Assembly: GCA_024239075.1 (NCBI GenBank)
Contig: JANBVI010000030.1
Coordinates: 62,001-126,000, forward strand
Direction: 5' to 3'
Length of the DNA stretch: 64,000 nt
DNA from: Fischerella sp. CENA71
GTDB taxonomy: Bacteria; Cyanobacteriota; Cyanobacteriia; Cyanobacteriales; Nostocaceae
The notes under the pieces are model-generated. The model had not been told where the DNA came from and searched no databases. It worked only from the letters and a program-made list of their open reading frames with translations. The translations under genes and the position numbers were made by a program. Positions within the stretch are counted from its first letter, which is position 1, and each line of letters begins with the position of its first letter. Shown piece after piece: positions 1-9,283 of the stretch.

Positions 1-116
1 ACTAAGCCATATTGAGAAATTCCATAGAAGGCGATCGCACTAGTTAAAGCCGTAGCTGTTATAACTAATCCGATCAGTTTTTGAGTGGAAGGTTTAGAGA
101 GAAATTGTTGAGTCAT
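1..116 (-). CDS. Efflux periplasmic adaptor (HlyD/DevB-like), N-terminal fragment
   Basis: Only the first 38 codons lie in the window; the gene runs off the left edge. The ATG is at 116-114. The visible peptide has a short polar N-terminus followed by a hydrophobic segment (LIGLVITATALTSAIAFYG), as expected of the single membrane anchor of an HlyD/DevB-type membrane-fusion protein of an efflux or ABC exporter. It lies 51 nt downstream of a TetR regulator on the same strand, an arrangement common for drug or stress exporters. The family call rests on the N-terminal anchor and this context, since no adaptor domain is visible; another membrane-anchored protein is possible. Confidence 0.5.
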   Translation of the reverse strand, partial: MTQQFLSKPSTQKLIGLVITATALTSAIAFYGISQYGL

Positions 117-167
117 GTTTTTTTTAACGCAGAGGAACGCTGAGTAAACGCAGAGAAACGCTGAGTT

Positions 168-746
168 TTAATGAGTTTTTTTGGCTTTCAAATAAGTAGT
201 TACCATGTTTGCCAATAAATTACTTTGCTCGGTGTAAGAAATGGTATCGCTTTCAAACATTCGTGCTGAAATCAAGCCGTTGAGAAAACAATAGATGAAG
301 TCAGCGAGCGCTCGATCTTCAATTTCTAAATAACTGGCAAGCGCTTGTATGGCATCATCCCAAACTCTTCTAAGAGTTTGGTTATGTAAAACCTCAGTTC
401 GTTCTTGCTGCTGATAAAAATCAAGCATTAGTACATTTTGTTTAAAAAAATAGTCTTCATTTTTAGCAACAAAATTCATCAAATTTTTGATGCGTTCTGC
501 TAAATTTTGGGCATTTTCTGCTTCAGCCAGAAAATTAAGAATATCCTGCTTTGTTAATTCTTCAATCAACTGCAAAAATAAGGCTTCTTTACTAGGAAAG
601 TAATGATAAAGTGTCCCGGTAGAAACCTCTAAACCTTTAGCGATCTCGCGCATTGTGATTGACGCATAGCCTTTTTCTGCAAACAGATCAAAGGATTTCA
701 TCAACAATTCTTGGCGATATTGTTCATGATCAACAATCTTCGGCAT
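168..746 (-). CDS. TetR/AcrR family transcriptional regulator
   Basis: A 192-aa protein with a TetR N-terminal helix-turn-helix at about residues 8-55: the motif includes FAEKGYASITMREIAKG followed by STGTLYHYFPSKEALF, the classical recognition-helix signature. The remaining alpha-helical part would be the ligand-binding and dimerisation domain and gives no clue to the ligand. It is the first gene of a probable leftward unit with the membrane adaptor at 1-116, so it likely represses that exporter and itself. The 218 bp between it and the divergent glcD would hold the promoter; I saw no clear operator palindrome. Confidence 0.93.
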   Translation of the reverse strand: MPKIVDHEQYRQELLMKSFDLFAEKGYASITMREIAKGLEVSTGTLYHYFPSKEALFLQLIEELTKQDILNFLAEAENAQNLAERIKNLMNFVAKNEDYFFKQNVLMLDFYQQQERTEVLHNQTLRRVWDDAIQALASYLEIEDRALADFIYCFLNGLISARMFESDTISYTEQSNLLANMVTTYLKAKKTH

Positions 747-964
747 TGAGATTTATTTTTATATCGAACGTTAGTTATATATTAAAATCACAAGAAACAT
801 TTGGCAAGATAGTTGAATAAAGAAATTTTATTCGATTATCTATATATCTGGATTTATGCCAAGCGATCGCAGCCTCCCCACATCTTTATACCCTTAGTTT
901 TTGTAACAATATTAATTAGACCAACTCATACAAGCGATCGCATCGCATCTTTACCACAAAACCT

Positions 965-2452
965 ATGCTCACCCAAGACAAACAACAACGTAACTGGCAA
1001 CCCATTATCAAGGAATTTGAAGCAGTAGTTGGCAAAAATGGTGTTGTGCAACGCCGCGAAGAACTGATCACCTATGAATGCGATGGACTTACTAGCTATC
1101 GCCAACGTCCGGAGGTGGTGGTGCTACCTAGAACTACAGAACAGGTGGCAGCAGTGGTGAAGATATGCAATAAATATTCTGTTCCCTTTATTGCACGGGG
1201 TTCTGGTACTGGTTTATCAGGTGGGGCTTTGCCAATTGAAAATAGTGTTCTTATTGTTACTTCTTTAATGCGGCAAATTCTGAACGTAGATTTAGAGAAT
1301 CAGCTTGTTATTGTTCAACCAGGTGTGATTAATAGTTGGGTAACGCAAACTGTGAGCGGTGCTGGTTTTTACTACGCTCCCGATCCCTCTAGTCAAATTA
1401 TCTGCTCTATTGGTGGTAACGTTGCGGAAAATTCTGGCGGTGTGCATTGTCTCAAATATGGTGTAACAACAAACCATGTTTTGGGATTAAAAATAGTCAC
1501 TCCTGAAGGTGAAATCCTAGATTTGGGGGGAGAAATTCCCGAAATGCCTGGTTATGATTTAACTGGGATATTTGTTGGTTCGGAAGGGACGCTGGGTATC
1601 GCTACAGAAATTACGCTGCGAATCCTCAAAAGTGCAGAATCAATCTGTGTGTTGTTGGCAGATTTTACGAGTATTGAAGCAGCGGGAGCAAGTGTTTCTG
1701 ATATTATCAGTGCGGGGATTATTCCTGGTGGTATGGAAATTATGGATAATCTCAGCATCAATGCTGTGGAAGATGTCACAGCATTAGATGTTTATCCCCG
1801 CGATGCGGTGGCAATTCTATTAATAGAAATTGATGGTTTGGCTGTAGAAGTTGCAACAAATAAACAAAGAATTGCGGAAATTTGTCAACAAAATGGAGCG
1901 CGTAATGTTACTTCTGCTAGTGATCCAGATACACGATTAAAATTGTGGAAAGGACGTAAAGCTGCGTTTGCTGCGGCTGGACATTTGAGTCCAGATTATT
2001 ATGTACAGGATGGAGTGATTCCTCGGACTCAGTTAGCTTATGTGTTGCAAGAAATTGAAGCATTGAGCCAAAAATATGGTTATAAAATTGCCAATGTATT
2101 TCATGCTGGAGATGGAAATCTTCACCCATTAATTTTATTTGATAATTCTGTTCCAGGTGCATTAGAAATAGTAGAAAAAGTCGGGGGAGAAATTCTCAAG
2201 TTATGTGTGAAAGTCGGTGGTAGTATTTCTGGTGAACACGGTATTGGAGCAGATAAAAAATGTTATATGCCAGAAATGTTTACGGAAGCTGATTTAGAAA
2301 CTATGCATTGGGTACGCCAAGTTTTTAATCCTCAAGGTTTAGCGAATCCAGAGAAGATTTTTCCGACGCCGCGCACATGTGGAGAAGCTGCAAAGGCTAT
2401 GGGTGAGAGTAGTAAAAAGTTCGAGGCAATAGATGGGGTAGATCGTTTTTAA
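965..2452 (+). CDS. glcD: Glycolate oxidase subunit GlcD (FAD-linked oxidase)
   Basis: A 495-aa protein of the normal length for GlcD, which oxidises glycolate to glyoxylate in photorespiration. The N-terminal FAD_binding_4 half carries the flavin-phosphate loop around residue 76 (ARGSGTGLSGGA) and SSQIICSIGGNVAENSGG. The C-terminal FAD-oxidase half carries HAGDGNLHP near residue 380 and SGEHGIG near 421, typical of the D-lactate/glycolate dehydrogenase family. No glcE or glcF follows, which is usual for cyanobacteria, where the subunits are dispersed. D-lactate dehydrogenase activity is the main alternative. The gene stands alone, divergent from tetR. Confidence 0.9.
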   Translation: MLTQDKQQRNWQPIIKEFEAVVGKNGVVQRREELITYECDGLTSYRQRPEVVVLPRTTEQVAAVVKICNKYSVPFIARGSGTGLSGGALPIENSVLIVTSLMRQILNVDLENQLVIVQPGVINSWVTQTVSGAGFYYAPDPSSQIICSIGGNVAENSGGVHCLKYGVTTNHVLGLKIVTPEGEILDLGGEIPEMPGYDLTGIFVGSEGTLGIATEITLRILKSAESICVLLADFTSIEAAGASVSDIISAGIIPGGMEIMDNLSINAVEDVTALDVYPRDAVAILLIEIDGLAVEVATNKQRIAEICQQNGARNVTSASDPDTRLKLWKGRKAAFAAAGHLSPDYYVQDGVIPRTQLAYVLQEIEALSQKYGYKIANVFHAGDGNLHPLILFDNSVPGALEIVEKVGGEILKLCVKVGGSISGEHGIGADKKCYMPEMFTEADLETMHWVRQVFNPQGLANPEKIFPTPRTCGEAAKAMGESSKKFEAIDGVDRF

Positions 2453-2844
2453 TAGTTATCAGTTAGGGAAGACCAAAAAATCAATAATCTCATATTTTGT
2501 AGGGTGCGTAAGAGAGCAGTATAATACACCCTACTCATATTATTTATTTATCAGTATAGATATTAAGATTTATAAAATTTAGTTACATAGCAAGTTTTTC
2601 TTAAATGAATTTATGCAAAAATGCTAAAAAAGATACAGTAAATAACTTAAATATTTGCGATTACCCTGCAATTTATATATATTTGAAGCTCTATAACAAG
2701 TTAGAACTTAACTAAGTTGAGCAACTATAAGCTTTACTGGGTTTTTCATCAGCAGTGCATAGAATTCAGATTTTGGGAAACAAAGGCTTTTTAGTCTTGC
2801 TCTGAGGTGCTTAAAAGCATCTACTACAATTTAGATATTATCTT
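2453..2844. other. Intergenic region, AT-rich, one REP-like hairpin
   Basis: 392 bp between glcD and the histidine kinase. Near its left end two complementary arms (GTAGGGTG and CACCCTAC, about 2500-2535) can form a stem after glcD; the same GTAGGGTGCGTTA-type arms recur at 39200-39240. This may work as a weak terminator or be a dispersed repeat. The remainder is AT-rich without a recognisable gene. Confidence 0.5.
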
Positions 2845-4722
2845 ATGGAGAGAAGACCTAGTAGAGTCAGTAAACCAACCAGGGACTCTCGCATGAATAT
2901 CAGTCCATCAGAATCTACCGCAGAGTTAGCACAAGCTATCTGTCAAAAATTTCAAATCGATACAGATTTAGAAGATGGAAGCAATTCCAATCAAATACTG
3001 AGCGCGATCGCTCAACTAATTTGTCAATCAATTGATTTAAATACGATTCTAAATTTTACAGTAAAAGAATTACGAAGGCTATTACTAAGCGATCGCATCC
3101 TGATTTACCATCTAGATTCTGGTGATAGCGGGACTATAGTTGCTGAATCTACGATTGTTGCAGGTAGTCCACTCTTAGGAATGAAAATCACATATTCTTG
3201 CTTTAGCGAAAAACACGTAGAACGCTACAAGCGTGGTTGTATGCAGATTGTAGAAGATATTTACGCGGCTGGATTGCATCCGTATCAGATAGATTTTCTC
3301 TCCTCTTTACAAGTCAGAGCTAATCTTGTAGTACCGATTATATTTCAGCAGGATCTTTGGGGATTGTTAATAGCACAGCATTGTTGTCAACCAAGACAAT
3401 GGCTACAAACAGAAATTGATTTGCTCAAACAATTAGCAACCCAAATCAGTATTGCTATCCAACAGTCAGAACTACGTCAACAGGTGCAACACCTGCAAAC
3501 CGAAAGGAAGTTATCGCAGTCTGAGAAATTAGTACGAAATATCACCGAAAAAATACGTGATTATATAGAGATAGATCATATTTTAGAGACTGCTATTGCT
3601 GAATTAGCAGAGCTATTACAAGTCGAACATTGCCACATCGAATTATATGATACCAGTTATACTTTCGCTACTATCGCCCACGAATATAGTACTATCCCTC
3701 CCGTCTATCAAGGAATGCAACGACAGGTTGCAGATTTTCCCAAACTGTATCAACCACTATTACAAAAACAGCCGTTGCAATTTAGTGAAGTTTTAAGAGA
3801 TTGGAATCCTAATTTAGTTGTAGTGACGCAGCTAGCTTGTCCCATTTTTGACGCCGAAACCGTGATGGGAAATATTTGGCTAACAAAAGTTACTCAAGAG
3901 GCGTTTGCAGAATCGGAAATTAAACTAGTACAACAAATAGCAAATCAATGTGCGATCGCAATTCGCCAAGCTAAACTTTATCAACTAGCTCAGACACAGG
4001 TAAACCAACTCGAAAAACTGGACAATCTCAAACACGAATTTCTCAGATCCCTTTCCCACGAATTGCGAACACCAATTACCAGTATTAGCCTAGCCGTACA
4101 AACCTTAGAAACAATTATCAACCAAGAAACAGCATTAGACACGGACATGGTGTCACAACTATTGCAGATTTTACAAAACGAATGTCAGCGAGAAAGCAAA
4201 CTGATTAATGATCTGCTTTCACTCACATATTTAGAAGCAGAAGCCGAAGTTTTAACTGTGATCGTGATTGATCTCAACAGTTGGCTACCTCCCATTGTGG
4301 AATCTTTTCGAGAAGTTACTATTTGTCAGCAACAACAGTTATTTTTGCATTTCGTTGGGGAACTCCCACCTTTAGAAACAGATATCACTGACTTGGAACG
4401 TATTGTTACAGAATTACTCATTAACGCCTGTAAATATACTCCCGCGGGTGAATCGATTACCGTTTCTGCGTCAGCAACTGAGGCAACCATAGAGATTAGA
4501 GTTAGTAATTCTGGTGTGACAATTAATGCTGACGAACTTACGCGTATTTTCGACCCCTTTTACCGCCTTCCCCAACATCATCCTTCGCAATACGGTGGAA
4601 CTGGATTAGGATTAGCACTAGTGCAGAAACTGGCAAAACATTTAAAAGCTTCTATTAGGGTTGAAACTACAGCAGTTTCTACTACCTTTACTCTTGTTTT
4701 ACCAAGAGCGATCGCTGTTTAA
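2845..4722 (+). CDS. Sensor histidine kinase with two GAF domains, the first cyanobacteriochrome-like
   Basis: A 625-aa soluble kinase without membrane segments. GAF1 (about 60-205) has the phytochrome/CBCR core signature: VEDIYAAGL, then LQVRANLVVPI and LWGLLIAQHC. GAF2 spans about 245-375. The HisKA phosphoacceptor helix is at about 397-425 (SLSHELRTPITSI) and the HATPase domain at about 500-620 (LLINACKYTP, GTGLGLALVQK). In GAF1 the position where bilin-binding CBCRs have Cys-His is Tyr147-Gln148, so classical chromophore attachment is unlikely. ATG 2845 is used; a second in-frame ATG at 2893 (MNISPSES) is an equally plausible start. No partner response regulator is adjacent. Confidence 0.9.
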   Translation: MERRPSRVSKPTRDSRMNISPSESTAELAQAICQKFQIDTDLEDGSNSNQILSAIAQLICQSIDLNTILNFTVKELRRLLLSDRILIYHLDSGDSGTIVAESTIVAGSPLLGMKITYSCFSEKHVERYKRGCMQIVEDIYAAGLHPYQIDFLSSLQVRANLVVPIIFQQDLWGLLIAQHCCQPRQWLQTEIDLLKQLATQISIAIQQSELRQQVQHLQTERKLSQSEKLVRNITEKIRDYIEIDHILETAIAELAELLQVEHCHIELYDTSYTFATIAHEYSTIPPVYQGMQRQVADFPKLYQPLLQKQPLQFSEVLRDWNPNLVVVTQLACPIFDAETVMGNIWLTKVTQEAFAESEIKLVQQIANQCAIAIRQAKLYQLAQTQVNQLEKLDNLKHEFLRSLSHELRTPITSISLAVQTLETIINQETALDTDMVSQLLQILQNECQRESKLINDLLSLTYLEAEAEVLTVIVIDLNSWLPPIVESFREVTICQQQQLFLHFVGELPPLETDITDLERIVTELLINACKYTPAGESITVSASATEATIEIRVSNSGVTINADELTRIFDPFYRLPQHHPSQYGGTGLGLALVQKLAKHLKASIRVETTAVSTTFTLVLPRAIAV

Positions 4723-5045
4723 CAGGGGTGTAGGAATTTATGAAACGGTGATTATTCCGTTAGTTTTACAGCCATCACTCATTGCTTTATTTAAAAACCT
4801 AAACTTGTCAAGTGCAAGGGCGAAAATAAATGTATTATTTTAGACTTAACTGTTGAAATTATATTTTTATATAAAATAAACTTTGGTACTAAAAAATACA
4901 AAATTTTTATGTAATTTTTATAGATAATGCTATATTTCTCTGTAAATACAACTTTAAAATCTATCTGAGTAAATAAAAATATTTGAGTAGTAAAAAATAC
5001 GGAGTCAACCGTGAGAAAAACTCTCAATATTTGCTTTTTTATAAT
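4723..5045. other. AT-rich intergenic region
   Basis: About 320 bp, strongly AT-rich, between the kinase and the secreted peptidoglycan-binding protein. It must contain the promoter of the downstream gene, but I could not pick out a convincing -10/-35 pair. No gene is recognisable. Confidence 0.5.
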
Positions 5046-6338
5046 ATGAATAAGTGGAATTGGCAAAAATTATCTAGTGGTGCAGCAATGCGGCTTTTAT
5101 CTGTAGCATTGACTTTAGCAGTGATCAACTTCGCAGAACAAGCATTAGCACTAGGAAGAGGTAATAGCGGGCCTCAAGTTACGAGTGTCCAAAGATGTTT
5201 GCAAAAGTTAGGATACTACAATGGGCCGATTAACGGTAATTTTGGCCCCTTAACTGAAAATGCTGTCAAAAAATTCCAGCAAGCCAAGAAAATTTCGGCA
5301 ATTGGCCAGGTGGGGCCACAAACTCAGCGATCGCTACAAGCTGCATGTCAATCTAAACAATCCAGAGGCAATACTAGCACAAGTAATGTCCTCAAGGTAG
5401 GAAGTCGGGGTTCAGCAGTCACACAACTGCAAAAATATTTGCGGACATTGGGTTACTTTAATGGCCCGGTTACAGGTTATTTTGGTCAAGAAACACAACA
5501 AGCTGTGATTAGATTTCAGCAATCCAAAAAATTACAGGCTGATGGTGTTGCTGGTGGAAACACTTTGAAATTAATACGTGCTAGTTTAGCATCAAAATCA
5601 AATAATGCTGTCGTTGGTGGAGTTGATAATTATCCCAATGCTTGGAATGAAGGTGATGCTGGGTCGCAAGTATTACAATTACAAAGAAACTTAGCAAAGT
5701 TGGGTTATTTCCAAGCGACTCCTACTGGTAATTTTGGCTCTGTCACCAAAGATGCTGTCGTGCGTTTTCAGCGCGATAATGGACTGACAGCTAATGGAAT
5801 TGTTGACGGACAAACTTGGACAGCAATAGCGACAAACGCCAATTATGTAAATGTGAACAACGTAAATGTCAATAACTCCGGGTGTTCACCAACAAGTGGC
5901 TTTATCTGTTTGGGTGAAAACAGTCCACGTGTTGTCGCGGTACAACAAAGTTTACGTCAAAAAGGATTATTTAATCGGGATATTACAGGTTACTATGGCA
6001 CGGAAACCAGAGATGCTGTCGCCCAATTTCAGCAAACTGCTAGACTTAATCCCACAGGAGTTGTAGATTTTCAAACTTGGCAAGCATTAGGATTGACAAA
6101 CAGCAACCCTACTGGAGTACAAAATTCAGCAGTTGAAAATCGCTATGTGGTAATTGTACCAATTCGCGATGCCAATACTCTTGATCAAGTTCGTCAGTTT
6201 GTACCCCAAGCTTTTACGATGCGGTCAAATTTGGGAGAGTATGTGAATGCAGGTGCATTTCGCGATCGCTCTGAAGCCGAAAAACGATCTAGCCAGTTAC
6301 GCGATCGCGGTTTTGATGCACGAGTAGAATATTTTTGA
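5046..6338 (+). CDS. Secreted protein with four peptidoglycan-binding repeats and a SPOR-like C-terminus
   Basis: 430 aa from ATG 5046. A longer frame from TTG 4983 exists, but the ATG directly precedes a signal peptide (charged NKWNWQK, then a hydrophobic stretch ending EQALA). Four PG_binding_1 repeats follow, at roughly residues 40-95, 110-170, 205-260 and 290-345, each with the pattern VxxVQ..L..LGYxxGPxxGxFGxxTxxAVxxFQ. The C-terminal 70 residues (YVVIVPIRDANTLDQVRQ ... AGAFRDRSEAEKRSSQLRDRGFDARV) resemble a SPOR-type domain that binds denuded glycan strands. Probable location is the periplasm or cell wall. No catalytic domain is seen. The protein at 44984-45790 has a related C-terminal part. 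Confidence 0.88.
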   Translation: MNKWNWQKLSSGAAMRLLSVALTLAVINFAEQALALGRGNSGPQVTSVQRCLQKLGYYNGPINGNFGPLTENAVKKFQQAKKISAIGQVGPQTQRSLQAACQSKQSRGNTSTSNVLKVGSRGSAVTQLQKYLRTLGYFNGPVTGYFGQETQQAVIRFQQSKKLQADGVAGGNTLKLIRASLASKSNNAVVGGVDNYPNAWNEGDAGSQVLQLQRNLAKLGYFQATPTGNFGSVTKDAVVRFQRDNGLTANGIVDGQTWTAIATNANYVNVNNVNVNNSGCSPTSGFICLGENSPRVVAVQQSLRQKGLFNRDITGYYGTETRDAVAQFQQTARLNPTGVVDFQTWQALGLTNSNPTGVQNSAVENRYVVIVPIRDANTLDQVRQFVPQAFTMRSNLGEYVNAGAFRDRSEAEKRSSQLRDRGFDARVEYF

Positions 6339-6344
6339 GGAAAT

Positions 6345-6465
6345 AGGGGATCGGGGGACAAGGGGGACAAGGGAGACAAGAAGAACACGGGGAAACGGAG
6401 AATATTTTTGATAGATTCTCCGCGTCTTTGTACTCTCCGCATCACCGCGTCTCTTCCCAATGCCC
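6345..6465. repeat. GC-rich dispersed repeat, intergenic copy
   Basis: A G-rich run of GGGGACAAG-like units is followed by a spacer containing TTTTGATAGATTCTCCGCGT and a CACCGCGTCTCTTCCC tail. Close relatives lie at 38170-38310 and, inside coding genes, at 46025-46185, 49355-49520, 53940-54165 and 57850-57985. Here the spacer holds stop codons, unlike the copies inside genes. Confidence 0.7.
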
Positions 6466-6535
6466 ACAAAATATTAATAGACACGTTTGCCATTAAAATA
6501 GCTTGGCACTGCAAAAAGCTAAAGGCTAAAAAATC

Positions 6536-7408
6536 ATGACTGAAGCTCGGATTGGAATTATTGGTGGTAGTGGTTTATACAAGATGGATGCCCTGAAGGA
6601 TGTAGAAGAAGTGAAAATAGATACGCCCTTTGGCTCACCTTCTGATGCAGTAATTTTAGGGACTTTGGATGGAACACGAGTAGCTTTTTTAGCTCGTCAT
6701 GGTCGTAATCACACGCTTTTACCTTCAGAATTACCATTCCGTGCCAATATTTATGCAATGAAGCAGTTGGGTGTGGAGTATTTGATTTCAGCGAGTGCGG
6801 TAGGTTCTTTGAAAGCGGAAGCGAAACCATTGGATATGGTAGTTCCTGATCAATTTATTGATCGAACTAAAAATCGGGTTTCTACGTTTTTTGGCGAAGG
6901 AATAGTTGCTCACATTGCCTTTGGTGATCCAGTTTGTCATAATTTGGCTGAAGTTGTCGCCGATGCGATCGCATCTCTCAATCTCCCTGATGTCACCTTA
7001 CATCGTGGCGGTACTTATGTATGTATGGAAGGGCCAGCATTTTCTACCAAAGCAGAATCTAATCTATATCGCAGTTGGGATGCAACAATCATTGGGATGA
7101 CAAATTTACCAGAAGCAAAGTTAGCACGAGAAGCGGAAATCGCCTACGCAACTTTGGCGCTAGTCACCGATTATGATTGTTGGCATCCAGACCATGATAG
7201 TGTCACAGTAGAAATGGTGGTGAATAATTTACAACGCAATGCTGTCAATGCACAAAAAGTTATTCAAGAAACAGTGCGACGTTTGAGTGAAAACCCACCA
7301 ACCAGCGCTGCTCATTCCGCATTAAAATATGCAATCTTGACACCATTGGATAAAGTACCAACAGCAACAAAAGAAAAACTAGGTTTGTTGTTGAAAAAAT
7401 ATATTTAA
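6536..7408 (+). CDS. mtnP: S-methyl-5'-thioadenosine phosphorylase
   Basis: 290 aa, the usual length of MTA phosphorylase (PNP/UDP phosphorylase family 2), which splits methylthioadenosine from polyamine and SAM metabolism into adenine and methylthioribose-1-phosphate. Visible signatures are [10 protein letters not shown] at the N-terminus, FLARHGRNH with [26 protein letters not shown] and [16 protein letters not shown], which line the phosphate and nucleoside sites. It is monocistronic in appearance; no other methionine-salvage gene is in the window. A purine nucleoside phosphorylase of the same family is the only real alternative. Confidence 0.95.
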   Translation: MTEARIGIIGGSGLYKMDALKDVEEVKIDTPFGSPSDAVILGTLDGTRVAFLARHGRNHTLLPSELPFRANIYAMKQLGVEYLISASAVGSLKAEAKPLDMVVPDQFIDRTKNRVSTFFGEGIVAHIAFGDPVCHNLAEVVADAIASLNLPDVTLHRGGTYVCMEGPAFSTKAESNLYRSWDATIIGMTNLPEAKLAREAEIAYATLALVTDYDCWHPDHDSVTVEMVVNNLQRNAVNAQKVIQETVRRLSENPPTSAAHSALKYAILTPLDKVPTATKEKLGLLLKKYI

Positions 7409-7553
7409 TTAGTCAATTGTCAATGGTCATTTGTCATTCGTCATTAACCAAACTATTGACTCTAGACACTTGACCATTGTACAGACGCGTAGACGCTCGT
7501 AAGAGTAGAATCGCGTCTCTACTAATAACACTGGACACTGGACAAATAGTTAA

Positions 7554-8768
7554 ATGTTACCAACAGATTTACTCCATCATCGTCAGAATGGAGAAGAAAT
7601 TATTCCCAAGAGATTAAAACTTGATTCTAAACATATAGAATTAGCCAACGAATTAATTAGTTCTTTTCAAGAATCAGTCGGAAAAACTCAAGGCGCATTA
7701 GAACGTCAATTATTAGAATTAGAAGGTGACACAACCGACTATAAAGTTAAACGGGGTTTGGCTTATCTACTTAAAAGTGGTTTTTGTACATTTGAAGTCG
7801 TGAGTCCCCTCGAACCACAAATGTTAAGAGAAAGAGTATTTGCTTTAGCCGCTAAGTCTGTTCCTAACTCAGAATTAACACAAATTACATTAAAAAATAT
7901 AGCTGATAACTTAACTCAAGAACTCGCACGGGAAGTTTTACCACAGCAAGTCCGTGATGGATTATATGCTGATTTATCAGAGAATAAAATTCTCACGACT
8001 TTTGATGCACCAAAACCAGAAAATTTATTACATAGATATAATTTATCCCAAGTGCAGGGAGTGTTTTATAAAGCCAGCCAATTAGTATTAAATGCTCATC
8101 GGAATGTTCCAGGAGAATACAAGCTTTTATTTCGCTATTTAAAATTATTTCAATTGATGGCATATATTGAAGGTGATGCCGACCATGGATTTACAATTAC
8201 GATTGATGGACCAACGAGTTTGTTTAATCCTAGTACGCGATATGGTTTAGCGATCGCAAAACTAATTCCGGCTTTATTACATGTTACGAAATGGAGTCTT
8301 TCTGCTACATTACAAGTCCGCGATTTTTATACAGAAACCTGGAAAACCGGACGTTTCACCCTCAATTCTGAGTGTGGTTTAGTGACTCATTACCCACCCG
8401 GCAAACCTTACGATAGTATGATTGAAGCATCCTTTGCTGATAAATGGGATGCACTGAAAACTTGTTGGGCGTTAGAGCGAGAAGTCGATTTAATTCCGAT
8501 TCCTGGTAGTGTGATGATTCCCGATTTTCGCTTAGTTCATCCAGATGGACGCAGTTATCTATTAGAAATAGTCGGTTATTGGCGACCAGAATATTTACAA
8601 AAAAAATTCGCCCAAGTCCGACGCGCTCAATCTGATAACTTAATTTTGGCAATTTCCGAACGTTTGAATTTGGATAAAGTCGGTGTGAAATTAAGTGATG
8701 TTCCCGCCAAAATAGTTTGGTTTAAAGATAAATTATTGCCGAAATCCATATTAGCAGTCATAGAATAA
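7554..8768 (+). CDS. DUF790 family nuclease (Bax1-like, RecB/PD-(D/E)XK type)
   Basis: 404 aa, matching the DUF790 family whose archaeal member Bax1 partners the XPB helicase. It starts with MLPTDLLHHRQNGEEIIPKR, as usual for the family. A C-terminal PD-(D/E)XK-like nuclease core is visible at about residues 320-345: the acidic residue of PDFRL, then LLEIVGYWRPEYLQKK, where the Glu of LEIVGYW would be the metal ligand. The expected role is structure-specific DNA cleavage in repair. In archaea the XPB helicase gene is next door; here the neighbours are mtnP and a repeat block, so a partner would have to be encoded elsewhere. Confidence 0.82.
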   Translation: MLPTDLLHHRQNGEEIIPKRLKLDSKHIELANELISSFQESVGKTQGALERQLLELEGDTTDYKVKRGLAYLLKSGFCTFEVVSPLEPQMLRERVFALAAKSVPNSELTQITLKNIADNLTQELAREVLPQQVRDGLYADLSENKILTTFDAPKPENLLHRYNLSQVQGVFYKASQLVLNAHRNVPGEYKLLFRYLKLFQLMAYIEGDADHGFTITIDGPTSLFNPSTRYGLAIAKLIPALLHVTKWSLSATLQVRDFYTETWKTGRFTLNSECGLVTHYPPGKPYDSMIEASFADKWDALKTCWALEREVDLIPIPGSVMIPDFRLVHPDGRSYLLEIVGYWRPEYLQKKFAQVRRAQSDNLILAISERLNLDKVGVKLSDVPAKIVWFKDKLLPKSILAVIE

Positions 8769-8888
8769 AATAGACAGTTTGTAGTCAGCACTTTAGTGCT
8801 TTAAATCATTCCTGAACAAGAATATCCCCAACTTCTTAAAATAATTTAGAGTTCTAACCTCTTTGGTACATTTTATTTTCTAATTCAC

Positions 8889-9161
8889 GAGGTTCAAACA
8901 CTCATCGACGAGTATCAAACACTCATCGACGAGTATCAAACACTCATCGACGAGTATCAAACACTCATCGACGAGTATCAAATACTCATCAACGAGGTTC
9001 AAACACTCGACAACGAGTATCAAACACTCATCGACGAGCATCAAACACTCGACAACGAGTATCAAACACTCATCGACGAGCATCAAACACTCATCGACGA
9101 GTATCAAACACTCATCGACGAGTATCAAACACTCGACGACGAGTATCAAACACTCATCAAC
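8889..9161. repeat. Tandem array of 21-bp repeats (13 units)
   Basis: Thirteen head-to-tail 21-bp units with consensus GAGTATCAAACACTCATCGA plus C. Units differ only at a few positions: TAT/CAT/GTT, ATC/GAC, and GAC/AAC. The period is seven codons, so one frame on each strand stays open (plus-strand heptad EYQTLID; minus-strand LILVDEC). The plus frame has no start codon and the minus frame encodes nothing protein-like, so I treat this as a DNA repeat. It lies in the 515-bp gap before the 9284 gene. A second array with the same period, but another sequence, is at 18499-18771. Confidence 0.92.
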
Positions 9162-9283
9162 GAGGTTTTTCTTAAAAATAAAGAATTCATAATATTAAAG
9201 CTTGTACTGAGAGAAAAAATGTCACTATAAATAAGACACTGAAACGTAGCAGTAAATTGATTTACAATCAGGGAAACTGACCT

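Noticed and set aside
813-1028. 71-aa frame upstream of glcD
   Set aside because: It overlaps the glcD start in another frame and has no protein character.
4983-5045. TTG start for the peptidoglycan-binding protein
   Set aside because: It would put 21 unrelated residues before a normal signal peptide beginning at ATG 5046.
8880-9149. Minus-strand 89-aa frame with LILVDEC repeats as a gene
   Set aside because: It is a by-product of the 21-bp tandem array; there is no ribosome-binding site, and variation between units is not protein-like.
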